Under the pieces are notes generated by a model that was given only the letters and a program-made list of their open reading frames with translations, was not told the origin of the DNA and did no database searches. A stretch of DNA of 64,000 nt, from the NCBI RefSeq assembly GCF_901933205.1, contig NC_044600.1:9772501-9836500 (forward strand). Direction: 5' to 3'. Both the position numbers and the translations under genes were made by a program. This document shows positions 36,801 through 51,800 of this stretch, one piece after another. This stretch comes from Camarhynchus parvulus. Its lineage: Eukaryota; Chordata; Aves; Passeriformes; Thraupidae. Every line of letters begins with the position of its first letter. Positions within the stretch are counted from its first letter, which is position 1.

Positions 36801-39800
36801 GTGTTATTATATTTGGCATTACAGGATGTTTCCATGTGAAAAACCCTCATCTCTGCTCTCACCTTTTCCTGAATTTTTCTTCTTTCTTCTCAGCTGTGGA
36901 TTAAATTCTTGATTCCAGCCAAAGATGTGTAGTTAAATCCATACACTGAGAAAGATCTAGTATCTTACATCCTCTCTTGAGCTCTGTTAACACTGACAGG
37001 TCAGCTGCTGCTCTGGGACAGCCCTCACAGCCCAGCTCTGCAAAGGGCAGAGCTGACCCTGCTCACCAGTGTCCTCATGCTTCCTCACAAAACCACCTCC
37101 CTCCCAGAGTCCAGCAGCAGCCATGCCTGGCACTGGCCATGCTCCTTGGTGCTGCTCTCACCACCTCTGGGAGCAGCAACTGCTGTGTCTGACAGGTGGA
37201 ACACAGCCCAGTGCTCAATTTGAAATCAAGTTCAGAACTGAGTCAGACTCATGAAGACAAAATACATTTATCCAGTGCTATCATCATCTTTACAGGATGG
37301 CATCTTTAGATCATTCAGTCACTGGGAAGTCTCTATTAAACACCATTTAAATCTGATATATAATTTAAGGAACCATAAAATATTGTTCATTGACATGTCT
37401 TTTTCAGATCAATGCTCAATGTGCTTGTTGCATTAATCTACCACATTTTATCTGATCACTCTGTTCCCATGAATGACTTCCTTACAGCACAGACAAGTGC
37501 AGGTGTCAGCACAGACAAGTGCAGGTGTCAGCACAGAGTGGGGCTCAGTGCTTGCTCCTCTCTGAGACCTGGAGGCACAGCCATGGAGTAAAGGGTTAAT
37601 AAACCCTGGTTAATAATTCAAGATGTGATTAGAATGAACATTTCTCTTTTGTTCCTCTTTCTGTTTTTAGATACAAAATAATGTGAGAGTCTAGAAGAAG
37701 CAGGTGTTCTTTCTTCAACTACCATTTCTGGAGTTTTATATACACACATGTCTAACTTTAATAGCGTTCATTTACAATAGCTGTAAAATACCTATATACC
37801 CCTGTAGCCTGCTGTAACTATTACAATTTATGCTCTAATGATAGTTAAGGAGCCCAAGTAAAATGTGATGCTCAGTTCAACTACATTTGCTTGTATACAG
37901 ACTGATGGTTTAAGTTTAATATAATATTTTTTAGCAAACTTCTTAAAATTTCTGAAAAAATCCTCTTGGTGGTAAAATAACTGAAAAGCAAGCAGGAGGT
38001 ATACCCTGTGTCTTATTCATTTATGTTCCATGTACATGTTTAATGTTCTTATTGCTATTACTATCATTGTAGAATGCAGTTAGGAGAAAGAAGAGCCTTG
38101 AAAACAAATTGCTTGCAATCTGAATTTCAGAGACTATACAAAAAATAAGAATGAAAACCAAAGAGAGGCAGAATTTGCAGTGAAGTGGAAAGCAGCAGTA
38201 ATTGAAAACTCACAGAGTTAAAATAAGGTTAAAATACTTTCCTTATATTGCACATTTTATGTCTCATTTGTTTACTTTCTTCTATTAAAGTGAAGTTTAA
38301 CATCCTTCTCAAAGCAAGACAGGATCATAAATGGGTAGGAGGACTCATCTCAATGTTGCTATTGACAAGCTGATTTCAAATCCCAGTGGCTTCATGAGAT
38401 GACTCCTCCAAGATACATAAACCATAGCAAGGAGCCCCCTGAGAGTGGCTGGAACTTGTGTTCTGCTATGAGCCAGGGAAAACTGGTTTCTGAAAGCAAT
38501 GTCAGGTTGGAATACCAGCTAATGAAAACAGAGAAAATTCAGCTGACTTCAGTAATGTTAGACGTACATAAAGATCTATTTAGTCTATATTTTTTAACAT
38601 TTGTTGACTCTACTTCCATTAATTTTTAGCTAGAAATTTTGCAGTGTAAGTATCACATAAACGTGCACTTCTTTTGATTTAATTACTACCAGATATGTAA
38701 GTCAGATGAGATAATTGCATTCTTTCCTTGTCTGTGTTTTGGTTTGAGCCAATGCAAACTCATACACCCTGGCAGAGGACTTGGTCCCATCTTTAGAATT
38801 GCTGTAAGACTGGTAAATAAAGGGAGATCATTTGCTAAGTGCAATAATGAACATGGCTGTCAAAGCCTGAGTCTGCAGGACTTTTGAACTGAGGCCAGTG
38901 AGTTACTTCTGTTGTTGTTATTAAAAAAAAATTAGAAAAAAAGAAAAAAATTAAGACTGGCCAAGCATTCAATTTTCAATTTTGTAGACATTCAGTTATA
39001 AAACCTGGACTGCATCCAATGCCACATTCCTCAAGTTATGTAAAAGTCAGGAGGGAGCAGAGCTGCATTCTAATCAGTGTATTACTATGCATCATGCTCA
39101 TCAGATTTAACAGCAGTCTTTGCTTCATTTTTAGAAGTAAATTAAAATAGCAGTTCAATTGATAAAAAAGAAGTCTTGCTAGATTAAGATTGATGTTAAA
39201 ATGCCTGATTGTACATAGATTTATTATTAATATAAAATGCATACATGCCCACAGACTGTTTTATATATGTTCAGGAAGTGCTGGGGCAAGCAGTTCTTCA
39301 CTTAAAGGAAACCTGTGGTTAATTTCTGTTTCCCACATTGATTTAGACCCCGAGATAAAGTTAGATGACTGTTCCAGCATTTTAGTTAACTTCTGTCCTA
39401 TGTCCAGAGCAGGGAATTCACACCATGCAGAAATCCAATCTTTTAAAATCCAATATTTCCAGCATTATTCAGAACATGCTAACGGTGGCCTCTTTCCAAA
39501 ACTGGAAATAACACTAATAGAGTCACATGCTTTCAAGATGGTTGCTAATTGCTATTAGAATTAAAAAAGTTAGGACCAGGCAGATAAGGAAAAGCTTTAT
39601 TCTCTTTCTTCTCTTCAAGTAGGTCATCCTTTATCTCATCCCCAGCTACCTGCCTTCTAATTTATACCTTTTAGCAGTCAAAGCCATTTGTTTCACTGAT
39701 GGTATCAGGACTGATTTCTAAGTAACATCTTTATACCTCATTTCTATGCTATTTTTTTCTCTCTTAGAAAACTCTTCCATTGTGCTGGTTTTTTTTTCTT

Positions 39801-42800
39801 TAACTGAGGGCTCCTGCAAGTCTGTTCATTTCCATTGAGAACTGCTCCAGTCCCCAGAGCTTTTCTTTACATGTATTTTCAAAGTTCAGCATAGTTCTTT
39901 CTGCCCTACATTGCAAGCTTTCTAACACACTTCCTATTGTGCCAGGCATGGCATATTAAGTGTCTAAATACTTTATTTTAAAAATATAACTCACTAAAAG
40001 TTTTCAGAAGGTCTGTCCAGAATCTCATCCAGCATAATGACTTTCAACAATACTACTTTTTTTTCCCAGCAGTACTCAAGGATCTGTCCACAGCAAGCCC
40101 TAAATCCATTTCATTATTTGGTATACTGTTTCAAACACACTACAGGATGGTATTCTGTTCCTGCTGTGCTGCATTTCCTATAATCACCAAGAACAGAGCT
40201 GTCTCTGGGTAGATTCCTTTGCTCTACTGTTCCAGCTCCTTCCATCTCCAGTGACTCTCCATTCCACCAGCATACCATGCAGGCATCTCAGTGCTAAAGA
40301 TGAACTCCAGGATCCAGATATTTCTGCTATTCTCCAAAGTCCTTCTTCATGGTCTTACCAGGCTCAGCAGTCCCTCTGTCCCTTTCTCTTGTGCCTATTT
40401 ACATGGTGGCTCCTTTGTGCAGAATACAATTGGACTTGATGATCTTAGAGGTCTTTTCAAATATAAATGATTCTATGATTCTAATATTTCTCCTCCTTTG
40501 CACTCTAAAATCCTCCTTTTAGAGGAATCTGTGCTATCCCACCAGGTTCCCTGACAGCTTTCAGGACAACAGTCCTAGAGCTCAGTACAGCCAAGGACAA
40601 TTCCTAAGTCCTCTTGATCTTGGGTAGGTATAAAAAGACACAGTTTTCAGAAATAAGAATGCAATGTTCAAGAGCTGTGTTGCTAGTGCATACTTTAGAA
40701 GGACAAAGAGTAAAAGACATCAGCACACTAAAATTATTCTTATGCTTGTCTTTCCCCTTCCATCCTCTCTCTGGATGAAAGTGAAGGGGAAGGAGGAGGA
40801 ATACATGAGTGGTTTTGTCCACCAACAGCCTATTCCAAAGGTAGGGCAACCAGTTGACCTCTGGATACCTTCAGTGTTGCAATATTTCAATGAACATCTT
40901 ATGCCTGCAGCCAGAATGCATTTAATCCTGGCCAATTTGTGAATTTCCTTTTTTTTTTTTTTTTTTGTCAGGCAGTGTTAAAGATCACATAGAAACAAGT
41001 GAAAATGCAAAAGAAACTGCAGTCAATTTCAACAACAGAAAATACAAACTGCGTAATGGAGAAACTCTGCAAGATGAAGTAGTTGTATTAAACAGAATTG
41101 TGATGAACAACCAGTCCCTGGCAATGTAAGCAGAATAGATGACTGATTACATCCTTTCTGTTTACCATTTTTTATGTAAGATTCTTGTAGAAAAATGTGC
41201 CATACTGTTATTTAAGCGCAAAGTCACACAGAAAGCCTCCAACTGAATAGGCAACATGAGCCAAGGAAGCCACAGTTTGGATCCTGCCATCTTAACATGT
41301 TTGTCACAGTGCTAAGTTCAGCTACCTCCCCAGACAGGGCTATGAGGCCTCACACTAATTTAGAGAGGAAGGAGGCAGGAGGTGGGCAAGAAGAACTAAA
41401 AGAAGCTTTTGCCTGCTTGCAAGATCCTAACAAGTAACTGTGACTGTCAAATCTGAACAATGCCCTTTAAACAGGTGTTTTACATACAGTGCCCAGTCTG
41501 GCCAGATCTTCCAAGTCTTGCATTTTTGATTGAGCAGTTCAAAAGCAAACAGATGGTACACTTAAAAAAAAAATCTATAGTATCTCATAATCAAAATGAG
41601 ATGGTTTTGATGTTGGTGGTTTTGACAATCCAGAGATTTTAATAACCATCTCTATATTTTCAGAGCTAACAGGTGTACCTTCAGACATAATTCCTATCCA
41701 GAAAGGTTAGTCAATAACACAATATTTTTAAGGCAATAATTCCCAGTTGTACTATTGGTACAGGCCTTTTAAGTGGTATTCATGTGAAAACCAGAACTGA
41801 TTTAATAAAAAACCTGTTTAGCAAAGTAGCGATCTCTTTGAGCCATGGTGTTATGTAATTAAATGCTAAATGTTGACCATCTGTCATTGTACTCACAGGT
41901 AAAAATAAACCAACGATGCAATGTTAAAGCAAGTCTTTCTTGGAGCTGTGGTGTAACCCAGCCAGAGGGAGATGGGGGTTTCAGAGAATGTGGCAGAGGG
42001 CAGAATTAATACACAGCCTGTCTGGATACACAGGGAGGCTCCACATCACTCTGAGTCCAAGGAAAGACACGAAAAATGTGTCCTGCAAGAGGCTCTGCCC
42101 TGGGCAGCAGCTGGCACCCCTCAGCTCCCCCAGAAGAAAAAGGGTTGATAGATCTGAGAGATGCAAAATGTGGCTCCAACTTTGCTGCTGTGCCAGAGTA
42201 ACTATGCACTGTCCTTTGCTCACAGCTTCTTCCAAAGCCATAATTAAGTTCTTAGTTGAAAAAGAATGGGAAGAAAAGAACTAATTATGTCTTGAGGTCA
42301 AATCTTACAATCAAAATCAAACAGAGATCAAACATCCCTGAGACTGTTGGAGGAGTTTGGTTTTGAAATTCATGGCTGGGGCCCACCACTGATACAACAT
42401 TTTCATTCTTATGAAGTACAACATTTCAACATGATTTTACTTCGATGGCTTTCAAAGGGAACACTGCACTTACACAAGAGGAAGCCTTACCCTTAGCCTT
42501 CTCTCAAATGTAGAGATATTGCCTTTGGTCTGCTCCCTCCTTTGCCTCCATTCAATGAGATTTGAGTTATGCTCTCCAGGAAGGGAGATATTGCACTTCC
42601 CCAGCGTGGGGCTGACAACCCCTGCTAGAATGTGAGGTTCTGTGTTCAGAGTGATTTCCATGCCGCTGGCAAAGGTGACTCTCAGGGACCCATCCGGGCT
42701 GATCCGGTAGATGTTCTGCGTGTTATCTGTCAAAAAAAACAACAAAAATCAGGGAACAGAGAGAAGTGCAGATCTCCAGATTTATAAACCAAATTTTAGG

Positions 42801-45800
42801 CACAACAGGGCTCAGTTTGTAACCCAGGGAGGTTACAGACAGCTGAGCCCCAACCACAGTGTGAGTTTTGCAAGCTGTAACTTCCAGACCTTCCCAAGTC
42901 TGAAGAACTTTTTATTACATTTGGCCTGATGATTTCCATTGTGAAGCTTTCCTGCAGCAGGAATAAAGGATTTTTGCTTTCACCTTAAAAGTATGTAAAA
43001 CCATAAGCTGAGTACTGACCACCAATATTGTGATGATCTTAGCACGTTGCAGAAAACAACAGGAAAATGTACAGCTTGAACAACTGCAAGAGTACCTGAG
43101 GTCAAACAAGAAAGCTGGTTTCCAAATATCTAGGATGACAGCCAGTCTGTCATGCTGTCCCTTCTCCCTGTGTCACTGTACAAAAAGCTCATCCTCTTCC
43201 CCATTAGCAGCAGGACCCAGGGCTGAGGCACAGGGATGATCAGCCACAAGGCTGAAGCTTGGTGTAACAGAACAACTGGGAAGTGACTGTGGCCAGAAGA
43301 ATGAATGGATCAGCAGTGGTGGCACAGTGAGCAGCTCCAGAGGCTCAGGACTGCGCCACAGAGGGCTATTAAGGGAGCTGGGGTGACCCAGCACAGCCTC
43401 CCTCTTCTCCCCAAAACTACCAGAAGTGTGTGGAGGGTTCAGAGCAGGTCTCCACTGAGAGTGTAAATGAAGGCAACAGACACTGAAGCTCCTTTCCCCT
43501 GCCTGGGCAGTGCAATTCCTCCTCTGCAGGCAGAGCTGTGCCACATTGGCATCTGCTCAAGCTGGGATATGGAGGTTCCTGCAGTTCAGCTATAGGGGGA
43601 ACTCCAACATGAGCCTGAGTTTAGTGCTAACATACAAAACAAAGTCTCACCCTTACTGAACTCACTCCAGCTAGGGAGTATCCAAAGCATCCTTTTTTTT
43701 TTTAAGCCAGTCTACATGGAAGTAACTGGTCCAGCTCTTGAGATGTGAATACAAGGAAAATAGCAGGGTATACCAGAAAGTAAAGATAATTGGATGTAAG
43801 GATGTCACATCTGACTGGCTGTTCACAGGGTGCTTTGTGCTAGTTTTTCAGAGATATGTAAACATGTAAATTATATGAATTTATGAGACACATACAATAA
43901 TAACTATAGCTGTTAATTTGTGGCAGTGCCTGTTGTGTGCAAGCACTTTCCTGAGACAGACTTTGATAATTTAACAACTTTGAAGAGTTTCAGATTTAAG
44001 GACAGACAGATCAGGCAGCAGACGGTGCAGAGAGCAGATGGAGTCACTTGGACGAAGCTTAGCAGGTGACAGAACAATATAATTATTTCTATTTATGCAG
44101 TGCTGTCTCTACCGCACAATAGTAAAGAGGAATGCATGGGTATCTTTTGAGGTGAGTTCTTCCTAGTTTTTTCTTATAGATCAAAACTTGAGAGAAAGAA
44201 AAGTTCTGTGATGAGCTCAATTACAGAGCTTTTTTTATAGCAGACCTGGAAAGACATCAGAGAGCTATTTCCCAGCACCTGCTCTCTCAAAGCCTGAGCA
44301 ATCCATTGACAACAAAAAAACCCAACAAGGACAAAAGACCCCAGATCGATTAAACTATGTAAACCCAGAACTCTGGTGATAAATCTGCAAAATCTGCAGG
44401 AGAACACTGGCACACTTCTATTAGGCAGAAAGCAGGGTTTTTTTGAGATATATGATATTACCAGGGAAATACTGTGGTGTCTACAGGGGTAGAGTCAAAA
44501 TCTAATCCCTGAGGTAGCCACTAGCAGACATGGGCCACGTTCTCCCCTTTCCTACAAATGCTGTCACCAGGTCACAGAACTAGGAGAAAGAATACACAGT
44601 ATTGGCCAAAGAAGGCATTTCAGTGCTAAAATGTCAGTGGAACCTGTCATTCTTCTGGGAAGTATTTCTTAGAATAACAAAGCTCAGTGTATTGCAGGTT
44701 AGTTCAAATCTTCCAAATACTGCAGCAGAAACTAGCATGTAAAGCCTGCAGACATCAGAGATTTCAATAATTAGGTTTTATCCATGGAATTCTTCTAGGA
44801 GAAGAAGAGTTCACTTGTGGCTTGTTTCTAACTGGTAGCCCAGCAGTATTGTAGCTGTTGGTGCTGAAACAAGGAGGAAACAAATGAACTAATTCTAATG
44901 TGGTTTTTTTTTCTGGCTGACAGTTAAGAATACAGTAATGTCTAGAGAAGAAATAACAGAAATGCTTTTATTACCTTGTTTTAAAGTATATATTGTAGAG
45001 GTAGCTGAGAAGTTTGTGGCTGTGATCACATTCTCCCTGTTTGAAGTATCAAGTTCCACTCGTGTCAGTTTTTCAACATCGCTGTGGAAGCTGCTGACTT
45101 CCCCTGTTGGGAAGGTTGCATTGGTCAGGTGGCCATCAGAGTCATACCTGCAAAAGGATGTTAAACAGCCATCAAAATACACCCCTGTTGTCATGCAGAT
45201 ACTCCTAAAAGCAGAAAAAATAGTGAAAGAAGTAGGAAGCATTGTCAACACTGTGCAGTAAGTAAAAAGGTAAGAATTGGTCCACTTAGTCACTCAAAAT
45301 GCATTCAGTACCTAGTCCGAATTCCTGCTTGGAGTCTTTTTCAGTGGTGCTGGATCAGATACAACTGTGAATACTGTGAGATGCTACCTACCTACAAACC
45401 TGCCAGAGGTTTCTGTGCTGCTCATGGCTGGCTGGGGCTTCCCCCAGTGGGCTGCGATGCAGGAATGAGGCCACTGGAGGTCACTCGGTGGTCAGGCATC
45501 CAACTCACCCTAAAACAGCATTTTCATGCCCATAAAATTAAATAAAACCAGTTCTTACCTTCTGCAACACTTAAAAGCTGCCTTTTGTCACAGATGTGTG
45601 AAGCACATAATATGAGTAGTGAATGCAAAAAGGGGACCTAAAGCGTAACAACAGTGATAAAATTAGATTGAAATCTGCAGGAAATAAGTTGCCTACATGG
45701 GTTTTGCTCTTGTGTTTTGTTTCTCATGGGTCTACTTAAATCAGCAGGAGCTTCTCACCTAGAATCTAGAGCACTACATTTCAGTTCACCTAAACTTTAT

Positions 45801-48800
45801 CAGTGCTAAAGAAATTCTTGCAGCTCAAGGTACTTGATTGTGAATCAGGCCATGTTACCAAAAAGTCAATAATTAATTCCAGAGCTCTGGAGCAGCATTT
45901 CTAACAGGTCATTTCGGTTCTGTCAACATATTTCTTCTTTCTGATGGTTCACACAGAAACCAGCACAGAGCACTGCTTGGTGCTTGATATTGTTTCATAA
46001 TAATGCTTCATATCTTAAAAATCTTATTGATGCTGACATGTTTTTATTCACCTAAGACAACTCACTGATATTGCAGAGTATTTGCATGAGCAAAACCAAC
46101 TCATCTTCATAAAACAGAAACTTATTGTGTAGGTGTGAAAGCATAATTAAGTTTTCATGTTTTATTAGTTGTCTCCTCTCACAGACCACACCAGTACATC
46201 AGCTGCCAGAACTGCACTGTTGCCAATGAAGCTCTTCCCATTCACATTAGCAGATGATCTGGTTTTGTTCTTTCCTTTCAGGTATTGGCATAATTTCTCT
46301 AGGATCTTTATTTGCCCCTAATTAGTCAGACAAAATCTATATGTCACAAGAAGTATTGGTGAAAAAATATCAGGATTTTTTGTCTTCCCCCCAATACAAA
46401 AAAAGAAAAATAGAGCTGCTATTATTTTCCAAACAAACACTAGAGAATGAACACTAGAGAATGAACTAGTGACCATCTTGTCATTTTTTAACAAGTAAGT
46501 TAAAATTAATCAAATGTTAAATTAAAAATAATCTCTCTCCTTTTCACCTCTCACTGCCCTTATATATATTGTGTGACTTATTTACATTCTCCCCTTATGC
46601 TGGTTCTGTGCAAGTTGACTGGGTGCCATAGGCAGGGACTAAAATTGACTCAGATCACTACTTTGTGATTAGAAAACTCCACGAACATCAGGCAGTTGTA
46701 TTTCATTTACTGCTTGATCAAACAGGTGTGACAGCTTGGTAGGTTATTTGGATTTGCTACTGTACCACAGAAAATCCCCCAAAACTGCATTTTTAAGGTG
46801 CAAATACAGCTGGTTTACTGCAATGTACTTGTGTTCAAGACACGGGATCCATCTTCACTAAGGATCCAGTTTGGCTGCTGATAAGCGCAGCTGCTGAAAT
46901 ACAAAACTCCCTGTCTAGCTGAAAATGGGATAAACTGCTCCTGGCTGGCTGGCCAGAAAGGTGCTGACTTGTAATGAGATCCAGCACATGCCAGAGGCCT
47001 CTAACTCCTGTAGATGGTCCCACTGACTTCAGGAGGACATGCAGAAGAGTGTCTCAGTATTGATTCCACACCATGATCATCTAAAGGGTTTTTTTCCCTT
47101 CCAGATTGTTCCAAGAAACTCGGCCCTCTGAGGACAGGTTCTGTCACCTTCCACATGATGAATAGCAGCACACTGGGACTCAGCTCCTGCAGTGTCCTAC
47201 CCATACTAATAGGGGTGGAATCATGACATATTTCTTAATGTTAATTTGGGGCTCAGTTATGCCACTGTTAATCATGTCAGTGACCATTTAATCATGCAAA
47301 TAATTGCATTGATTTCAATACTCACATGAGGAAGTGCTCACTAGTATTTGAAATGCACACATGGGGATATTGCTTCACAATCCATTTGCATTTCTATGTG
47401 TAGCACAGTTAAGAGTTATATCATTTCAAAGGGAAAGCGGTCTAATTAATTTTTTCAGAGAGAGTTGTTTCTTGCAGGTGTTTTCTTGTCCTTGATTTAA
47501 TAGAGGACCAGTGCTTTCCCTCCCCTTTAACAGCTTTAATGACACAATATTAAAAGAAATCTAGATGACTTAAAATTGTACATTAGCTTTAATTGTATGC
47601 AAGAGCTCTTTCAGCACTTCAATTCCATCAGATTAGAGTAGATGGATGACAAGTACTTTTGTAGGTGGTTTTCTACCTCTTAATAATTTCCCTCTGCGAG
47701 TGAATCTGACATAAAGGTAGATGTTCTGAACAGGTCATTATCTTTGCTCATATTCCCAAGTATGTGTGATATGTGTTGTTAAACTAACTCATCCCTATTT
47801 CATCTTGACAGTGCCATGGGTTGAACTTTGGATGTGAATGCAAATCTAGCTTAAGCACCGAAGATGATTTCAAACAATTTGAAAGTTGCTCTTAGTTCCA
47901 ATGCTACATTCTCACAGTACTCACAAGCAATTCATGTAAACCCTTCAAAAAATTCTAATTTTCAAACTGAAATTGGCTGTCAGTACAGAATGTGACCTCG
48001 CTGGAAAGCAGTATCTGGGTAAAAGATAACCAAGGCCATCACAGCCCATGACCTATTCATGGTAGCAGGTGAGCAGCATCTCCTGAAAGCACAACTACTC
48101 AGCACAGAGGTGATTACAGCCCACTGTCTTTCTGACTGGAGCAGATCAGGTGACATTCTGCATTTCAGCCATTGAGGAATTTGTAATGTATTATGAAAAT
48201 GACGTAATATATTGGATTGAATATAAATATTAATGACATGATTTCATTTAATTCACATTATTTAATTTTGTTGCTGTTTTTGTAATGCTAAAGTTGTAAT
48301 TTTGTTAATTTTCCCTGACTGATGTAGGTTGGCAGGAGTGTGTGGTCATGCAAAGCCTGGACAACTTGAAGCATTGGTGAGGACAGTGTTACCCAGCCTG
48401 TAGTTAAAGCTGGGAAAGTATGTAAAACTCTTTAATTTAGCAAAATTTCTTTGTGTTAATCATATACATCATACAAGTCCTCCCAAGGCACAGGTACTTA
48501 ATATATCTGAATAAATCTATACTACATACTGCAGGAGGCACTTGCAAGCAGGTAAAATCCTTTAAAAGATCTTTCAGCACTTGAGCCCTACTTTGAAAAG
48601 AGGAACAAGCAATAGTATAGCAAGAGCAATAGTGTGAAATGGTTTATGCTCAATGTCAGAGAGACATTGAGAGTAAGAATGCCAGGACTGAAAAGCACAT
48701 GACTAAAAATAATCTCTCTCCCATGCTCTAACAATCAAGGCCCTGCTACAAGGCCTGCAGTTCAGCATTTTAATAGACAAGGAGTTGCTGTAAAGGCTCT

Positions 48801-51800
48801 TTGAAAGTGTCATTGGTCCGTGGTCTGGACTGACACCATCACCAAGTAGGGATATAAATGGCCAACTCTCAGCACTGAAATTATTAAAAAGAAGCACACA
48901 TACATTTACAGTCAGTTCTGTTTATAAAAGGTGACTCTGATCAGTGTTTGAACAGCACCAGGGTATCAGAGAGCTTGTGTTGTTGCAAGAGAGTTGAAAT
49001 TTCCACCAACAGATGTTTGATAATGATAACTGAAACAGGAAGATTCTGTATGCTTTTGTTTTCCCAGGAACTGTAAAAAAGGCCCTCTCTAATGGCTTAT
49101 ATTTATGCCCACCCTATTAATTTAGTCTTTGGCAGAATAATAGAGAACAGGATGAAGAAACATCCTGTTGAATAAAAACCCTCGCACACTAGGCAGCATT
49201 TTTGCTGCTTTTATCCTACTTTCATTTGAAGAAATTATAATTCTAAAAACCTGTAATGACAGGGATTCAACTACCTCTCCAGGTGACTCAGGCAGTAACT
49301 CACTTCTTATCAATGTGTTTTTTGTTCCAATCTCACCTAGATGCTTTTCATTTTAGTTTTTGACCATGAACTCCTATGCTCTACAGAAAATAGGTACCAT
49401 TATCCTCCTTAAGGACTCTGAACTAGGGACATGATTTCCATCCAGCACTTACTGCATCCTCAAATAGGGATTATGACAATTAATTACAAATAATGATAAA
49501 TCCTGATACAAGGCACCTCTTTGTAAATCAAAAATGAACTTTCTCTTGGGTTGTTCTTTCTCTGGAACCAGACTGGGATGTCCTGACTTCAACTTTAATT
49601 ATCTTGTCTTGCTTTGTAGAAGTTCTGTCAATGGTCTTGTTTATGAAGCCTTCCCTACTCCCCTTATATACAGTCTTTTGCTATTACATATCCTTTTGCT
49701 ATTATTAAATATCTTCCTTCCCTGCTGGCAGAGACAAGCTCACTCTTGTCTTTGGATATTCCTTCCACTGAGATTCTCAATTTCCTTTGCAACACCCTGT
49801 TCTCTGATGAGTATGCAAATTTTCCCCTTTTTGCCTTCTTCAGAAATTTTGCAAATTCCTGATTCATATCACAACTTGCCTGTACCACTTAAGTTACAAA
49901 AAAAAATCTCATATTTTCATTTAGAGAAACAGATTCATAACAAGAAAGTGCAAATGAAGTGTAATTTCGGGCAATTTCTGCTGCACTTAACAGGCACTGT
50001 GCACAGAGATTTTACATGTGACAGGTTTAGGCACCTAAGAAACAGCAGTGTTTAATTTTAAAAGCTTGTGCAACAGCACTGCTTGTCCTGTCTCACACAG
50101 TGTTAGTAGCAGGGTGTCTTTTTAAATGGCTAGAACTGTCTAAGAAAGTTTTGGTGCTCATATATAAGTTTCAGTCCCCATAAAACAGGACTCCTTGCAC
50201 CAGGCATTTAATGTCATGGACTTACTCATACACAGTTGTCCATCCGTTCTCATCGCTCTTGGTTGCTAAAAGCCCTGTGTTTCCAGGATATGTCATCAGG
50301 GCCAGGTTGTAGCCTTGAGCATAGACCCTTTTCAGGACCCCATTGCTGCTGATGGTGAGCCAGTAGACCTGGCCCCCCGGCACCACCACCCAGAGGGGCA
50401 GCCCGCTGGTGTCCCTGCGGATGTGCACCGAGTTCCCGTTGCTGCTGGTGATGGTGGCCACGTCCCCGTCGCCGCTGTAGGAGAAGTTGTAGATGTAGTC
50501 CCTGGTGATGAGGTTGAGCGTGTGCAGGTGGGTGCCGTTGATGGTGAACTGGTAGAGCTCCTGGTCGGCAGGCGAGGCGATCTCGTACAGGCTGGAGTCG
50601 CTGAGGTGAGCCCTGTTGCGGCTCACGGCGCGGATGCGCACGTTGCCCAGGTCTGCCACGTACAGCGTGTCATCGGGAGACACTGCTAGGGAGGAAGGTG
50701 CTTTCAGCTTTGCATCTTTGGCATATCCACCATCACCTGGAGGAGAAATGGTAATTTTAGCAATCTCTAATGCCCTTGTTAAGCTGATCCTCTTAAGCCT
50801 GACATGCTGCTTCTCCGCAGTATCATTTACAGGTCAATAAAACAATATCCTCTTCCAACTAATTAAATCCCTATTATCTAAGGTTGGTGCAATTCTAAAT
50901 TAGTCTCAGTGAAGACAAACAGGAATATAAATTATCTAATTCACAGCATTTTTGCTGAGTCCCAAACCCTGCTGTTCAGGAAAGCTTTAATGCAGAATTG
51001 TGAAAGAAAAGACTGTGATACCTGAAGTTTCATTCCCTACTTACTGTCTGTTGGCATGTTGTTAAAGTAGAATTGTGTTGTAAACAAAAAGGAAATAAAA
51101 CCCAGTAATTCAGCTAAAATGACACTGAAAGAAAGATTAGTTTATACTTATTAAAAACTCAACACTGCAAGAAAACAAAATCAGAACAGTAGCCAAAAAG
51201 TGCCTTGAGAAAAAATCCCTTTCAATATCTCTTGACAATTTACTTGATTTGTGTCATTTAAGGTTTCAAAAGGATTTTTACATTATCATGGTCCGTATGT
51301 GTCTATCAAAATGAGTTTACATGAGCAGGATTTCCTGTAAATAGCAAGAAAGCATATTAAACCTGACTCTTAGGGAAAACCACATTACTGTGTGTATTGC
51401 TCTCCTTCTCCTGACTGAGACATGAAATTGCTGGAGTGTGTGGGCACACCCTATGCTTCCTTGGAAATGGAAAATCAGTGGATCTTTCTGCCAAGTTGAC
51501 CCTGCCTTTCACCAAACCAGGCCAGCACAGTCATTATATTTGCCACAGTTTTTTTCATTTTTCAGCATTAGTTTTCCTCAATAGGAATCCTGTCCAGGAT
51601 TCTGTTCCTCACTGGTCTCCTGCAGCCACCACTAAAGCTGGCAGCACTTGGCAATGCACAAGAGCCCTTGATTATCATCACAATGCTGGGTCAGTAACCC
51701 ACCTTCTGTGGAAGACCATTTGCATTTTTTCCTCTCTGTTCTTGACATACTTAATGTTTTCTTGTCAGTAATTAACCTTTTATTTGAAATGAGAGGCCTA

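Larger units (their letters stand above)
36615..42490 (-). other. TENM1 intron (5.9 kb)
   Basis: The donor is GTAAGG and the acceptor is TCTGTGTTTAG. The intron contains a 22-bp tandem duplication at 37487-37530, a + strand CR1 tip at 40431-40482 and an 18-base T run at 40949-40966. No other gene is supported. Confidence 0.8.

Noticed and set aside
50315..50689. 124-codon + strand open frame rich in V, H and G
   Set aside because: Antisense shadow of TENM1 exon 50226-50736.
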